From NCBI GenBank assembly GCA_023418915.1, contig JAEZYU010000085.1, positions 1-55,938 of the forward strand: a DNA stretch of 55,938 nucleotides. Direction: 5' to 3'. Below the pieces are notes generated by a model, which saw nothing but the letters and a program-made list of their open reading frames with translations, was not told where the DNA came from and ran no database searches. Source of the stretch: Bacillota bacterium (lineage in GTDB: Bacteria > Bacillota > Clostridia > Acetivibrionales > DTU013). A program made the position numbers and the translations under genes. Shown in pieces: positions 26,811-35,364 of the stretch (position 1 is its first letter; every line of letters begins with the position of its first letter).

Positions 26811-28451
26811 CTACTTGATAATATCCACTATATATTTTTCAAATTTTTGAAGCTTTGTCATCAATTCCTCAAGCTCAATATCGTCTTTATCTGTTCTCAG
26901 ATCATCCCGGATGATACTGGATGCTTCCTCCATCTCTTCCTTCAGCTTGTCGAGTATATGAACGATCTCAAGACGTTTGAAGCTATATTTTTCTTTCCTT
27001 TCCTTGCGTTCGGCTCTCTTGTCGGCGGAAGAAACTCCCGAAGCTGTAACTGTGAATGATTCTCCGTAATCCGGTATGATAGCACTGATCCTCAGTTCAT
27101 CGGCAATTAGTTCCGAAAATGCTTCGGTAGAATCCTCTTCACCATGTACTATGAATATTTTCCTCGGTTTTTGTCTAAAGCATTTCAGCCAGTCCAACAA
27201 GCCTTTCTGATCGGCATGACCTGAAAAACCCTCTATCATTTCCACTCTTGCATCTACATTTATTTCTTCACCAAATATCCTCACCTTCTCAGTACCGTCC
27301 ACGAGCCTTCTCCCCAGAGTGCCCACAGCCTGAAATCCAACGAAAACGACTGATGATTCCTTCCTCCACAGATTATGCTTCAGATGGTGTTTTATCCTGC
27401 CGGCATCACACATTCCGCTTGCTGAAATGATTATAAGACTTTGTGTACTGTCATTCAAAGCTTTGGACTCATCTGCACTCTGAGTAAACCGCAATCCGGG
27501 AAAATCAAGGGGATTATCACCATTTTTGATATACTCTCTTGCCTCATCATCAAAGCAGTCCAGATTGTTTCTGAAGACCTTTGTTGCGGATACTGCCAGC
27601 GGGCTGTCCACATATACAGGTATCTCCAGCAGATGCTTTAATTCCTCACCGTATTTTTCACGCTGCTTAAACAGTTCATATAGGATCTCCTGTGTTCTGC
27701 CCACCGCAAAGGATGGGATTATGATATTTCCTCCCTTTTCCTCAGTAGTTTTGATTATCTCCACAAATCTGTCTATCTTATTTTCCACCTTCATATGATT
27801 CCTGTTGCCGTATGTGGATTCTATAAACAGATAGTCAGCGCCGTCAATGATGTCAGGATCCCGCAGTATAGGCATGTTCTTGTTTCCCAGATCCCCAGAA
27901 AAAACAAGCTTTACCTCGCGGCCGTCTTCTCTGATCCATACCTCAATGATCGAGGAGCCAAGGATATGTCCTGCGTCATTGAATTTGACTCTTACCTTAT
28001 CATTTATTCTTATATCCTCATAATACCGAACACTGGTGAACAATCTGATGCTGTCCAAAGCATCCTGTACCGTATAAAGCGGCTGTACCGGCGGCAGACC
28101 AGCTCTTTCACGCTTACGGTTCACCCATTCATTTTCAAACTCCTGGATATGTCCGCTGTCCGGCAGCATAATCGCACACAGCTCCGCCGTCGCCTTAGTA
28201 GCGTAAATCTGACCTTTGAAACCATCATTGAACAGTTTTGGTATTCTTCCGCTGTGATCTATATGAGCATGTGTCAAAAGCATAAAATCCAGTTCACCCG
28301 GATTGAATGGAAACGGGTCATGATTGCGTGCCTCGTCTTCGCTGCTGCCCTGGAACATGCCACAGTCTACAATGAAGCTGCAGGAGTCTGTTTCAATGTG
28401 AAAGCATGAGCCGGTTACTGTTTTTGCCGCACCAAGAAACGAAATTCTCAT
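26811..28451 (-). CDS. MBL-fold metallo-hydrolase with beta-CASP and RNA specificity domains
   Basis: Cytoplasmic nuclease-like protein of about 546 residues. The zinc motif HAHIDHSG is near residue 54, followed by GHILGSS and ESTYGNR; a beta-CASP domain spans about 240-370 and the RMMBL segment IEGFSGHADQKGLL is near 405. Such proteins belong with RNA 3'-processing or mRNA-decay nucleases. A helical extension of about 90 residues follows. The ATG chosen has GAGGTG six bases upstream. It is a single-gene unit. Confidence 0.88.
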   Translation of the reverse strand: MRISFLGAAKTVTGSCFHIETDSCSFIVDCGMFQGSSEDEARNHDPFPFNPGELDFMLLTHAHIDHSGRIPKLFNDGFKGQIYATKATAELCAIMLPDSGHIQEFENEWVNRKRERAGLPPVQPLYTVQDALDSIRLFTSVRYYEDIRINDKVRVKFNDAGHILGSSIIEVWIREDGREVKLVFSGDLGNKNMPILRDPDIIDGADYLFIESTYGNRNHMKVENKIDRFVEIIKTTEEKGGNIIIPSFAVGRTQEILYELFKQREKYGEELKHLLEIPVYVDSPLAVSATKVFRNNLDCFDDEAREYIKNGDNPLDFPGLRFTQSADESKALNDSTQSLIIISASGMCDAGRIKHHLKHNLWRKESSVVFVGFQAVGTLGRRLVDGTEKVRIFGEEINVDARVEMIEGFSGHADQKGLLDWLKCFRQKPRKIFIVHGEEDSTEAFSELIADELRISAIIPDYGESFTVTASGVSSADKRAERKERKEKYSFKRLEIVHILDKLKEEMEEASSIIRDDLRTDKDDIELEELMTKLQKFEKYIVDIIK

Positions 28452-28578
28452 TAAATACACCTCACAAATGTTATGATTGACCTTATTTACTATGCGATCT
28501 GTAAATGCTTAATATGGTATTCGACAATTAAAAACATATTTCCTTTGAAAGCGGCATTAAATTTACCGAAAACTATAC

Positions 28579-28607
28579 TTGACTTAATGTTTCTTATGCT
28601 TTATACT
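28579..28607 (+). promoter_or_regulatory. Promoter of the tRNA pair
   Basis: TTGACT (28579-28584), 17-base spacer, TATACT (28602-28607), ending 17 bases before the first tRNA. This is a near-consensus sigma-A promoter, as expected for stable RNA. Confidence 0.85.
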
Positions 28608-28624
28608 TGTCTTTGTCACTTTGA

Positions 28625-28701
28625 GGGCCTTTAGCTCAGTTGGTTAGAGCAACCGGCTCATAACCGGTTGGTCCGGGGTTCGAGTCCCTGAAGGCCCACC
28701 A
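28625..28701 (+). tRNA. tRNA with CAT anticodon (Met or Ile2)
   Basis: 77 bases including an encoded CCA. Acceptor GGGCCTT pairs with AAGGCCC, the D-arm is AGCTCAGTTGGTTAGAGC, the anticodon loop CTCATAA has CAT, and the T-arm TTCGAGT is normal. A CAT anticodon can be elongator tRNA-Met or the lysidine-modified tRNA-Ile2; sequence inspection alone does not separate them. It is not the initiator type, since the first base pair is a normal G-C. Confidence 0.95.
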
Positions 28702-28707
28702 TTATTC

Positions 28708-28792
28708 GGAGGGGTTCCCGAGTGGCCAAAGGGGGCAGACTGTAAATCTGTTGTCAGTGACTTCGATGGTTCGAATCCATCTCCCTCCACCA
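28708..28792 (+). tRNA. tRNA-Tyr (GTA)
   Basis: 85 bases with an encoded CCA and a long variable arm (TTGTCAGTGACTTC region), as expected of a class II tRNA. Acceptor GGAGGG pairs with CCCTCC; the anticodon loop CTGTAAA contains GTA. It is six bases after the preceding tRNA and shares its promoter. Confidence 0.96.
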
Positions 28793-28801
28793 AATATTCC
28801 T

Positions 28802-28834
28802 GATGACCTGTTACAGAACAGGTCATCTTTTTTT
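28802..28834 (+). terminator. Rho-independent terminator after the tRNA pair
   Basis: GATGACCTGT and ACAGGTCATC form a 10-bp stem with a six-base loop, followed by seven T on the plus strand, 10 bases after the tRNA-Tyr CCA. Confidence 0.95.
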
Positions 28835-28859
28835 GCCCCGGCATAAGCTGTTTTGTCTC

Positions 28860-28892
28860 AGAATCACAGGTATCCGGTGCACCTGTGATTCT
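28860..28892. terminator. Hairpin downstream of murD
   Basis: A perfect 12-bp stem (AGAATCACAGGT and its complement) with a nine-base loop, 24 bases after the murD stop. There is no T-run on the minus strand, so termination here would be weaker; the position still suggests a 3' end structure for the murD transcript. Confidence 0.55.
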
Positions 28893-28915
28893 TATTGATG
28901 TGAACGGCAGGCAGT

Positions 28916-30310
28916 TCACAGTTCCATTACTATCTTCTTGAAATGATTCCCGCGTTCTTCGAAGTTTTTGTACATGTCAAAGCTTGCACTTGCTGGAGAA
29001 AGCAGTACTACATCCCCAGATGCGGCTTTTTGGAAGGCCTGCCTTACAGCGTCCTCCATTGTTGTGCATCTGATGACCGGGATATCACCGCCACTGCCTG
29101 ATCTTGACGTTTCATCCCTGAGCGCTTTTTCTATTTTATCTGAAGTCTGTCCGACAAGCACAAGACATTTTACTCTCTTTGCAAGCACAGTCCCCATCTC
29201 ATCATATGGCAGGTGTTTATCATAGCCGCCTGTTATCAGTATCACACGGCTATTGAATGACCTGATTGACGCTATTGTTCTTGTAGGACTGGATCCTATT
29301 GAATCGTTGTAAAAGCTTATGCCATTGATTTGTCTTACATACTCATTTCGGTGTTCGACTCCTCTGAATGAACCGGCCACCGATTTTACGTCGTCAGGCT
29401 TGACATAGTCAACCGTTGCGGCAGCGGCAGCCATATAGTTTTCTATGTTGTGATCTCCTGGTATGAGGATATCATCTGTGCCGATAATATCAAGTTCACT
29501 GCCTTCATGTCTGTATACTATCCTTTTTCCGGATAGTATAATACCATCATCAAGATCACAGGTGCGGCTGAACATTTTTACCCTGCCAGGTCCCTCTGCC
29601 ATAAAGTCTCTTGTTATTTTGTTGTCATAGTTCAGCACCAGTGTGTCATTTTCGTTCTGATACAAAAAAATGTTTCTTTTAGCATCGGTATATTCATGCA
29701 TGGATGTATGAACGTCCAAATGATTCGGTGAAAGGTTGGTGACTACCGCCGTATTGATCCTGTTTCTCATTGTATGGAGCTGAAAGCTGCTCAGCTCCAG
29801 TACCACCATATCAGTTTCTTTTATCTCATCTATCCTGTCGAGCAGTGGTGTGCCGATATTGCCGCCAAGCCAGCATTTATAACCATGCTGCTTCAATATA
29901 CTGTATATGATCGTCGTTGTTGTTGTTTTGCCGTCGCTTCCAGTAATACCGAAAATCTTAGCCGGGCAAAGCTTGCAGAACACTTCCATTTCTGAGGTTA
30001 TCTGAGCGCCTGCCTCAGCTTCTCTAAGCAGCTCTGGTATATCAAACCTTACTTTTGGTGTTTTGAAGATCACATCGAACCCTCTGAGGCTTTCCAGATA
30101 GCCGGCGCCAAGGCTGTATTGTACATCCAAACCCTTCAGCGCCTTCAATGCAGGCCCAAGCTCATCCTTTTCAGCCATATCAAAAGCAGTGACCGAAACT
30201 CCCAAATTGCCAAGATACCTTATCAAGGGTGTGTTGCTGATACCAATTCCAAGCACAGCCACCTTTTTTGAAACTATTTCCTTTTTGAACTTCTCCAGTT
30301 TTTCATTCAA
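28916..30310 (-). CDS. murD: UDP-N-acetylmuramoylalanine--D-glutamate ligase
   Basis: Cytoplasmic Mur ligase adding D-glutamate to the peptidoglycan precursor. The ATP-binding GITGSDGKTTTT is near residue 120, with NLSPNHLDVH near 200 and YNDSIGSSPTRT near 325. The length of 464 residues is normal. The start is a TTG with GGAGG eight bases upstream. It stands alone, flanked by tRNA genes, rather than in the usual mur/fts cluster. Confidence 0.95.
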   Translation of the reverse strand: MNEKLEKFKKEIVSKKVAVLGIGISNTPLIRYLGNLGVSVTAFDMAEKDELGPALKALKGLDVQYSLGAGYLESLRGFDVIFKTPKVRFDIPELLREAEAGAQITSEMEVFCKLCPAKIFGITGSDGKTTTTTIIYSILKQHGYKCWLGGNIGTPLLDRIDEIKETDMVVLELSSFQLHTMRNRINTAVVTNLSPNHLDVHTSMHEYTDAKRNIFLYQNENDTLVLNYDNKITRDFMAEGPGRVKMFSRTCDLDDGIILSGKRIVYRHEGSELDIIGTDDILIPGDHNIENYMAAAAATVDYVKPDDVKSVAGSFRGVEHRNEYVRQINGISFYNDSIGSSPTRTIASIRSFNSRVILITGGYDKHLPYDEMGTVLAKRVKCLVLVGQTSDKIEKALRDETSRSGSGGDIPVIRCTTMEDAVRQAFQKAASGDVVLLSPASASFDMYKNFEERGNHFKKIVMEL

Positions 30311-30363
30311 TATATATACCTCCAGACTGAGTAAAACACATTTATAATTTTATAATTTACCAC

Positions 30364-30392
30364 TTGCAATTATACAACATTTCTAGTAGAAT
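30364..30392 (+). promoter_or_regulatory. Promoter of tRNA-Leu
   Basis: TTGCAA (30364-30369), 17-base spacer, TAGAAT (30387-30392), 19 bases before the tRNA. Confidence 0.75.
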
Positions 30393-30411
30393 AAATATTG
30401 CCTTCAGAAAT

Positions 30412-30498
30412 GCGGGAATGGCGGAATTGGCAGACGCGCTAGTTTCAGGTACTAGAGCTCGCAAGGGTGTGCAGGTTCAAGTCCTGTTTCCCGCACCA
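30412..30498 (+). tRNA. tRNA-Leu (CAG)
   Basis: 87 bases with an encoded CCA and a long variable arm, a class II tRNA. Acceptor GCGGGAA pairs with TTCCCGC; the anticodon stem CTAGT/ACTAG encloses a loop with CAG. It is transcribed divergently from murD. Confidence 0.95.
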
Positions 30499-30532
30499 AA
30501 GCTTTCGGATAATTCTCCGGGAGCTTTTTTAA
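30499..30532 (+). terminator. Rho-independent terminator of tRNA-Leu
   Basis: AAGCTTTCGGA pairs with TCCGGGAGCTT (two G-T pairs) and is followed by a T-run, directly after the CCA end. Confidence 0.88.
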
Positions 30533-30622
30533 TTACAACACATCTGTTCAAAGATATCACATCAATAGAAAATATACTTTTGCAGAGAAGCTTCAAACAT
30601 ATTCATGTTTCGACCAGGCAGG

Positions 30623-31843
30623 TCACTCTGAACTGCGTCGCTCCTTATTACTATCTACAAGCTTTGCCCGCTTCAGCTTGTCACTGCCGAACCGTGACCT
30701 GATTGCATCCATCGCCCGTTCAAGCTTCTCCTCCCTTTTTACTTCATCCGGCAGTTCATCATTAATATCAAATATTGAAAGCTGCTCCGGTATATCCTCA
30801 TCAATGTTGGATATACCGATACCAAGCAGCCTTACAGGCTTTCTCCGATCCCAGTTTTCTTTAAGGAGCGCTGCTCCTGTACGATAGATATCCTTTGTTA
30901 AATATGACGGCACTATGGCTCTTTGGCGTGTGATAGTCTTGAAATCACTATATCTTATAACTATTGATACAGATTTCCCTCTGAAATCGATTCGTCTGGC
31001 TTCCCCTCCCACTTCCTCAGCCAGGCTTAGCAATACAGTCCTGGCACTTTCCATATCGATAATATCTTTTGAAAGCGTCGTCGACCTGCTTATTGATTTA
31101 GTCGCACTTTTTGGTGCAGGTTCCACCGGAGAGTTGTCGATCCCGTTTGCCAGTCTTTTTAGCTCATATCCATATTTCCCAAAGCATTTATTCAATATTC
31201 CTTTATCACATTGGGCCAGATCACCTATGGTCATTATACCGATTTCATTGAGTCTCTTCTCCGTCTGTTTCCCTATTCCATATACTTCTCTTACCTTTAA
31301 AGGCCACAGCTTTGTCTCAACATCCTCGACCCATATTTCGGTTATGCCAAGCGGTTTCTTAAATTCTGATGCCATCTTGGAAAGAAATTTATTCTCGGAT
31401 ATCCCGATAGAACACCAAAGATCCAGCTCCTCCATTATCTCCTTCATAATGCGCCGGGCAATCTGCTCAGGTGCTCCAAACAGATTTTCACAGCCTGTAA
31501 GGTCAAGCCATGCTTCGTCTATGCTGTTTTTTTGAATCACAGGAGTATAGCGGGCTAGGATCTCCATGAACTCATTGGATTTTCTTTCATAGAGTCCGCG
31601 AGTGGGCGGAACAAGAATCAGACCCGGACATATCGACATCGCTTCATGTATCAGCATCGTAGTTTTGACACCATATGCTCTTGCTTCATAATTTGCAGCC
31701 AATATGATGCCCGACCTGTTTCCCGGGTCTCCTGCTACAGCTGCAGGACGTCCTTTGAGATCAGGATTGATAGACGCTTCGCAGGTAATAAAAAACGCAT
31801 TCATATCTACAAGAAAAATTATCCTTCTCATAGCATGACTCAT
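30623..31843 (-). CDS. dinB: DNA polymerase IV (Y family)
   Basis: Error-prone translesion polymerase of about 406 residues. Catalytic acidic residues are in IIFLVDMNAFF near the start and NSIDEAWLDL near 105; a little-finger domain follows, and EQLSIFD near residue 365 is a beta-clamp-binding motif. The ATG chosen has GGAGAT seven bases upstream and starts just after the cheR stop; a longer frame overlaps cheR and lacks a site. No LexA box was seen directly before it. Confidence 0.93.
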   Translation of the reverse strand: MSHAMRRIIFLVDMNAFFITCEASINPDLKGRPAAVAGDPGNRSGIILAANYEARAYGVKTTMLIHEAMSICPGLILVPPTRGLYERKSNEFMEILARYTPVIQKNSIDEAWLDLTGCENLFGAPEQIARRIMKEIMEELDLWCSIGISENKFLSKMASEFKKPLGITEIWVEDVETKLWPLKVREVYGIGKQTEKRLNEIGIMTIGDLAQCDKGILNKCFGKYGYELKRLANGIDNSPVEPAPKSATKSISRSTTLSKDIIDMESARTVLLSLAEEVGGEARRIDFRGKSVSIVIRYSDFKTITRQRAIVPSYLTKDIYRTGAALLKENWDRRKPVRLLGIGISNIDEDIPEQLSIFDINDELPDEVKREEKLERAMDAIRSRFGSDKLKRAKLVDSNKERRSSE

Positions 31844-31844
31844 A

Positions 31845-32621
31845 TCAGATATCTCCATCTCTGATATAGAAAAAAGTTTTAATAGGATTGAGCTTATAAC
31901 GCCCGGACATTATTATCTGCTCTGTGCTGCCTATAAACAGCACACACTTGTCTTTGAGAGCCCTATTGAACTTTATATACATTTCTGACTTTGCTTCTTC
32001 AGTGAAATAAATCAGCACATTTCTGCATACTATCAGATCACATCCTTGCGGGTACGGATCTTTTAGAAGATTGATTCGGCTGAACTCCACACATTTTTTT
32101 ACTTCATCTCTGACAAAATAAGCATTTCCATCTTTCAAGAAATATTTTGACACAAAGGAAGATGGCAGCTTCTCGATGCTCTTTGCTGAATATACCCCTG
32201 CTTCAGCTTTTTTCAAAGCTTCACTGTCGATATCAGTAGCAAGCACCTTGATACTGCTAAGGGGCATATGCTGATTCAGAACCATTACCAGAGTATAGGG
32301 TTCATCACCGGTGGAACATGCTGAGCTCCATACCTTCAGCTTTGATGATCGCTTTAGAAGCATGGGGATTATGTCGTCCTTTAGAACCTCCCATTGCTCC
32401 GGATTACGGTAAAATTCTGAGACATTTATAGTAAGATAGTTTATAAACTCATTATAGAGTTCCCTATTGATCTTAAGCGCATGTACATATCTCTCATAGC
32501 TTTCATAACCGTTTTTCCTTATGAGAGAATCTATTCTTCTCTTCATTTGTTTCTCTTTGTACAGGCTAAGGTTGATATCTGTCATTCTAAAGATCTCATG
32601 CTTAAAACCTTCATAATCCAT
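31845..32621 (-). CDS. cheR: CheR-type protein-glutamate methyltransferase
   Basis: Methyltransferase of about 258 residues. It has an N-terminal helical domain, then an S-adenosylmethionine fold with KVWSSACSTGDEPYT, ATDIDSEAL and CDLIVCRNVLIYF. CheR methylates chemoreceptors. AAGGGGGG lies seven bases before the chosen ATG. No other chemotaxis gene is in the window; the only co-directional neighbour is dinB, immediately after. It could serve chemotaxis genes elsewhere or a different receptor-like system. Confidence 0.88.
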   Translation of the reverse strand: MDYEGFKHEIFRMTDINLSLYKEKQMKRRIDSLIRKNGYESYERYVHALKINRELYNEFINYLTINVSEFYRNPEQWEVLKDDIIPMLLKRSSKLKVWSSACSTGDEPYTLVMVLNQHMPLSSIKVLATDIDSEALKKAEAGVYSAKSIEKLPSSFVSKYFLKDGNAYFVRDEVKKCVEFSRINLLKDPYPQGCDLIVCRNVLIYFTEEAKSEMYIKFNRALKDKCVLFIGSTEQIIMSGRYKLNPIKTFFYIRDGDI

Positions 32622-32657
32622 GACTGAACCCCCCTTGTCATTATCGATACAGACTGA

Positions 32658-32685
32658 AAAATGCAAGACAAACGTCTTGCATTTT
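32658..32685 (-). terminator. Rho-independent terminator of the ispH-rpsA operon
   Basis: A 12-bp stem (AAAATGCAAGAC and complement) with a four-base loop and a T-run on the minus strand, 26 bases after the ispH-rpsA stop codon. Confidence 0.9.
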
Positions 32686-32710
32686 CAATCCAAGTTTTCT
32701 TTCCATGTTA

Positions 32711-34780
32711 TTATTTGATTTCTTCCAAATTTCCCAAAGCATCGCCTATTGTATTCTTAAGCTCCTCCTTATGTTCGCTGGGAGCTTCCTCCTCGACTGC
32801 AGCATGGATATCATCTGCTTTAGAAGCATCTGCTGTAACGACATCGTCCTGCTGCTCTTTTACCGGCATAACCGGGTCTATAGGGTTGACCTCTTTTATG
32901 CTAAGACTGATCTTTTTTGATTCCTCATTGACTTCGACTATCTTAGCTTCCACTTCCTGTCCGGTTTGCAGCACGTCTCCGGGTTTTGCGATCCTTACAC
33001 TGGATATCTGTGATATGTGCACAAGTCCGTCAAGTCCCTTTTCCAGTTCTATAAATGCTCCGAATGGGACAAGTCTTACAACATTACCCTTAACTATATC
33101 GCCTACCTTATATTTTTCTGATGCCTTGAACCATGGATTATCTTCTTCCTTTTTCAATGTCAGCGAAATCCTCTTCTTCTCAGCATCAAATTCCAGCACG
33201 GTCACTTCTACCTTGTCACCGACCTTAAGAACATCGGAGGGATGCTTTACTTTCGTCCAGGATATTTCAGAAACATGAACAAGGCCATCAACACCACCTA
33301 TATCAACAAATGCACCGAAGTCCATAAGGCTCTTTACTGTTCCTTCATATTTCTTACCCACTTCAATGCTGCTCCAAACCTGAACCTCCATCTGTTCTCT
33401 GTTTTCAGCCAGCACTATTCTGCGTGAACCGACAATTTTTCTTCTCTGTTTGTTAATTTCTACTATTTTAATAGTTACTGTCTGTTTCAGGAATTCGCTA
33501 AGATCCTTAACATATCTCTCAGATACCTGCGAAGCCGGTATGAACACTCTTGTACCCTTTACACTGGCAATAACACCACCATTTGTGATTTCTACTACTT
33601 TACCGGTAACAGGAGATTTGCTCTCAAAGGCCTGTTCCAACAACTCGATGCTCTTCATTGAATCGACTTTCCTTTTAGAAAGCATAACATTGCCATCTCC
33701 GTCGTTCACTCTTACCACAAATACTTCAATTTCGTCTCCGATATTGATATTGGACTCAGGTTTAAAGTCAGGATCATCAGTATATTCGCTCAGTGGTATG
33801 ATACCGTCGGATTTGTAGCCCAGATCGACATATATCTCCGCATTGTTATAACCGATTATCCTGCCTTTGACGATTTCACCGCTTCTCAGCGTCACCATCG
33901 AGTTTTCGAATGCTTCTTCGAAACTCATCTCGTTCTCCTGTTTATTTAATTCATCCATTTTCTCAATAACCTCCTTGATTATGCGTTCCGGTGTAGATGC
34001 TCCGGCTGTTATTCCCAGCGTTTTTACTTCTTGTATATTTATCGGCGGCAAATCACCGTACGATTCGATTAAATATGTTTTTTCGCAATACCTTTTGCTT
34101 ATTTCATATAGCTTTTGTGTATTGGAGCTTTTATTGCTTCCAATAATCAGCATAACATCCGAAATGCGGGCAATTTTTTCAGCTTCTTCTTGTCTGCTGC
34201 CGGTCGCATTACATATTGTATCAAATTTTATGACGTTTTTGCACTTTCCTATTAATTTATCATATATTCCGCTGAATCTTTCCTTTGTTAATGTCGTTTG
34301 CGCTACAAGGCAGCAATCTCCATCAATTTCCGGAAATTCATCGGCTTCCTCCGGTGTGTTTGCTATGAGTGCAGTATTGCCGCACCATCCGTTTATACCT
34401 ACGACCTCCGGATGTTTCCTGTCTCCGGCGATCACTATTGTACAACCATCCCTGTACTTTTCTTCCACAAGTCTGTGTATTTTCTTAACATAAGGGCAAG
34501 TAGCATCGACTACCCGAACATTTTTCTTCTTCAATTCCTCATATACTTCAGGTGTGACACCGTGAGCCCTGATGATCACTTTCGATCCTTCAGCCACATT
34601 GCTGACATCCGTTAAAACGTCTGCGCCCTTCTGTCTGAGGTCGTTTACGACCTGTTCGTTATGGATGACAGGTCCGAGTGTGCTTATCCTCTCATCCTTT
34701 CCCAACAGCTCGTAAGCTATACTGACCGCATTATTCACGCCGAAACAGAACCCGGCTGTCTTTGCAAGAATGATTTTCAC
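32711..34780 (-). CDS. ispH: Fused HMB-PP reductase (IspH) and S1 RNA-binding protein
   Basis: A 689-residue fusion. Residues 1-285 are IspH, the last MEP-pathway enzyme, with the three cluster-ligand cysteines (Cys12 in GFCFG, one in VDATCPYV, one in DTICNATGS). Four S1 domains follow from about residue 300, as in ribosomal protein S1; the third and fourth carry the FGAFV/FGAFI core. The tail is acidic. This fusion is known from Clostridia. The start is a GTG overlapping the plsC stop by 4 bp, with GGAGGG upstream. Confidence 0.94.
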   Translation of the reverse strand: MKIILAKTAGFCFGVNNAVSIAYELLGKDERISTLGPVIHNEQVVNDLRQKGADVLTDVSNVAEGSKVIIRAHGVTPEVYEELKKKNVRVVDATCPYVKKIHRLVEEKYRDGCTIVIAGDRKHPEVVGINGWCGNTALIANTPEEADEFPEIDGDCCLVAQTTLTKERFSGIYDKLIGKCKNVIKFDTICNATGSRQEEAEKIARISDVMLIIGSNKSSNTQKLYEISKRYCEKTYLIESYGDLPPINIQEVKTLGITAGASTPERIIKEVIEKMDELNKQENEMSFEEAFENSMVTLRSGEIVKGRIIGYNNAEIYVDLGYKSDGIIPLSEYTDDPDFKPESNINIGDEIEVFVVRVNDGDGNVMLSKRKVDSMKSIELLEQAFESKSPVTGKVVEITNGGVIASVKGTRVFIPASQVSERYVKDLSEFLKQTVTIKIVEINKQRRKIVGSRRIVLAENREQMEVQVWSSIEVGKKYEGTVKSLMDFGAFVDIGGVDGLVHVSEISWTKVKHPSDVLKVGDKVEVTVLEFDAEKKRISLTLKKEEDNPWFKASEKYKVGDIVKGNVVRLVPFGAFIELEKGLDGLVHISQISSVRIAKPGDVLQTGQEVEAKIVEVNEESKKISLSIKEVNPIDPVMPVKEQQDDVVTADASKADDIHAAVEEEAPSEHKEELKNTIGDALGNLEEIK

Positions 34781-35364
34781 CTGTAGCCCTCCGAAAGCGA
34801 ATACACTCTTCTTATTATATCTTTACTCATTTCCGACAAATCTTCCTTGGATAATTTTTTATCTGTTGTTTCTATATAAAATGGATCACCATATATTACG
34901 CGTATCCTGCTAAACAATTTATAGCTGCCGTATACAGTTGCCGGTATCACAGGCACTCCCGCATTCACAGCTATCATTACGGCACCTGATTTGACCCTGG
35001 TGGTCTCTATTTTTGCCGGATCTATTCTGGTACCATGAGGAAATATCCCTATTATCTTGTTCTCCTCCAGAAGCCTGTAAGCATTTTTAATTGAGCTGAC
35101 ATCGCCTGTCCCTCTTTTTACGGGGAAAGCTCCCAGCTTTTTTAGCACATATGCTGCCACCGGATTTCTGAACAGCTCCTCTTTCGCCATCCAGTATATC
35201 CATCTTTTCAGCCTGAAGCCGAGAAAGAACATATCAAGAATTGTATTGTGGCTGGCACAAAACAACGCAGGCCCTTCTGCCGGAATCTTCTGCGGGTTGA
35301 TGATTTCTACCCTAAAAAAAATACTTAGTATGATTTTAGTCAAGAACAATATAAATCTTCTCAT
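34777..35364 (-). CDS. plsC: 1-acyl-sn-glycerol-3-phosphate acyltransferase
   Basis: Membrane-associated acyltransferase of 195 residues that makes phosphatidate. The catalytic HxxxxD is His39 to Asp44 (SHNTILD). The glycerol-phosphate binding motif reads FPHGTR, where FPEGTR is usual, so a normally conserved glutamate is replaced by histidine. A hydrophobic N-terminus is present. It overlaps cmk by 4 bp and ispH by 4 bp, forming a tight cmk-plsC-ispH-rpsA operon known in Clostridia. Confidence 0.92.
   Translation of the reverse strand: MRRFILFLTKIILSIFFRVEIINPQKIPAEGPALFCASHNTILDMFFLGFRLKRWIYWMAKEELFRNPVAAYVLKKLGAFPVKRGTGDVSSIKNAYRLLEENKIIGIFPHGTRIDPAKIETTRVKSGAVMIAVNAGVPVIPATVYGSYKLFSRIRVIYGDPFYIETTDKKLSKEDLSEMSKDIIRRVYSLSEGYR

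Noticed and set aside
27795..28409. A 204-codon plus-strand frame inside the beta-CASP gene
   Set aside because: It is antisense to a conserved gene with all family motifs; no ribosome binding site and composition follows the opposite strand's codons.
28644..28919. A 91-codon open frame on the minus strand
   Set aside because: It runs antisense through two tRNA genes and their terminator; it is a by-product of tRNA sequence, not a gene.
30364..30702. A 112-codon open frame on the plus strand
   Set aside because: It covers tRNA-Leu and its terminator and then overlaps the end of dinB in antisense; no ribosome binding site.
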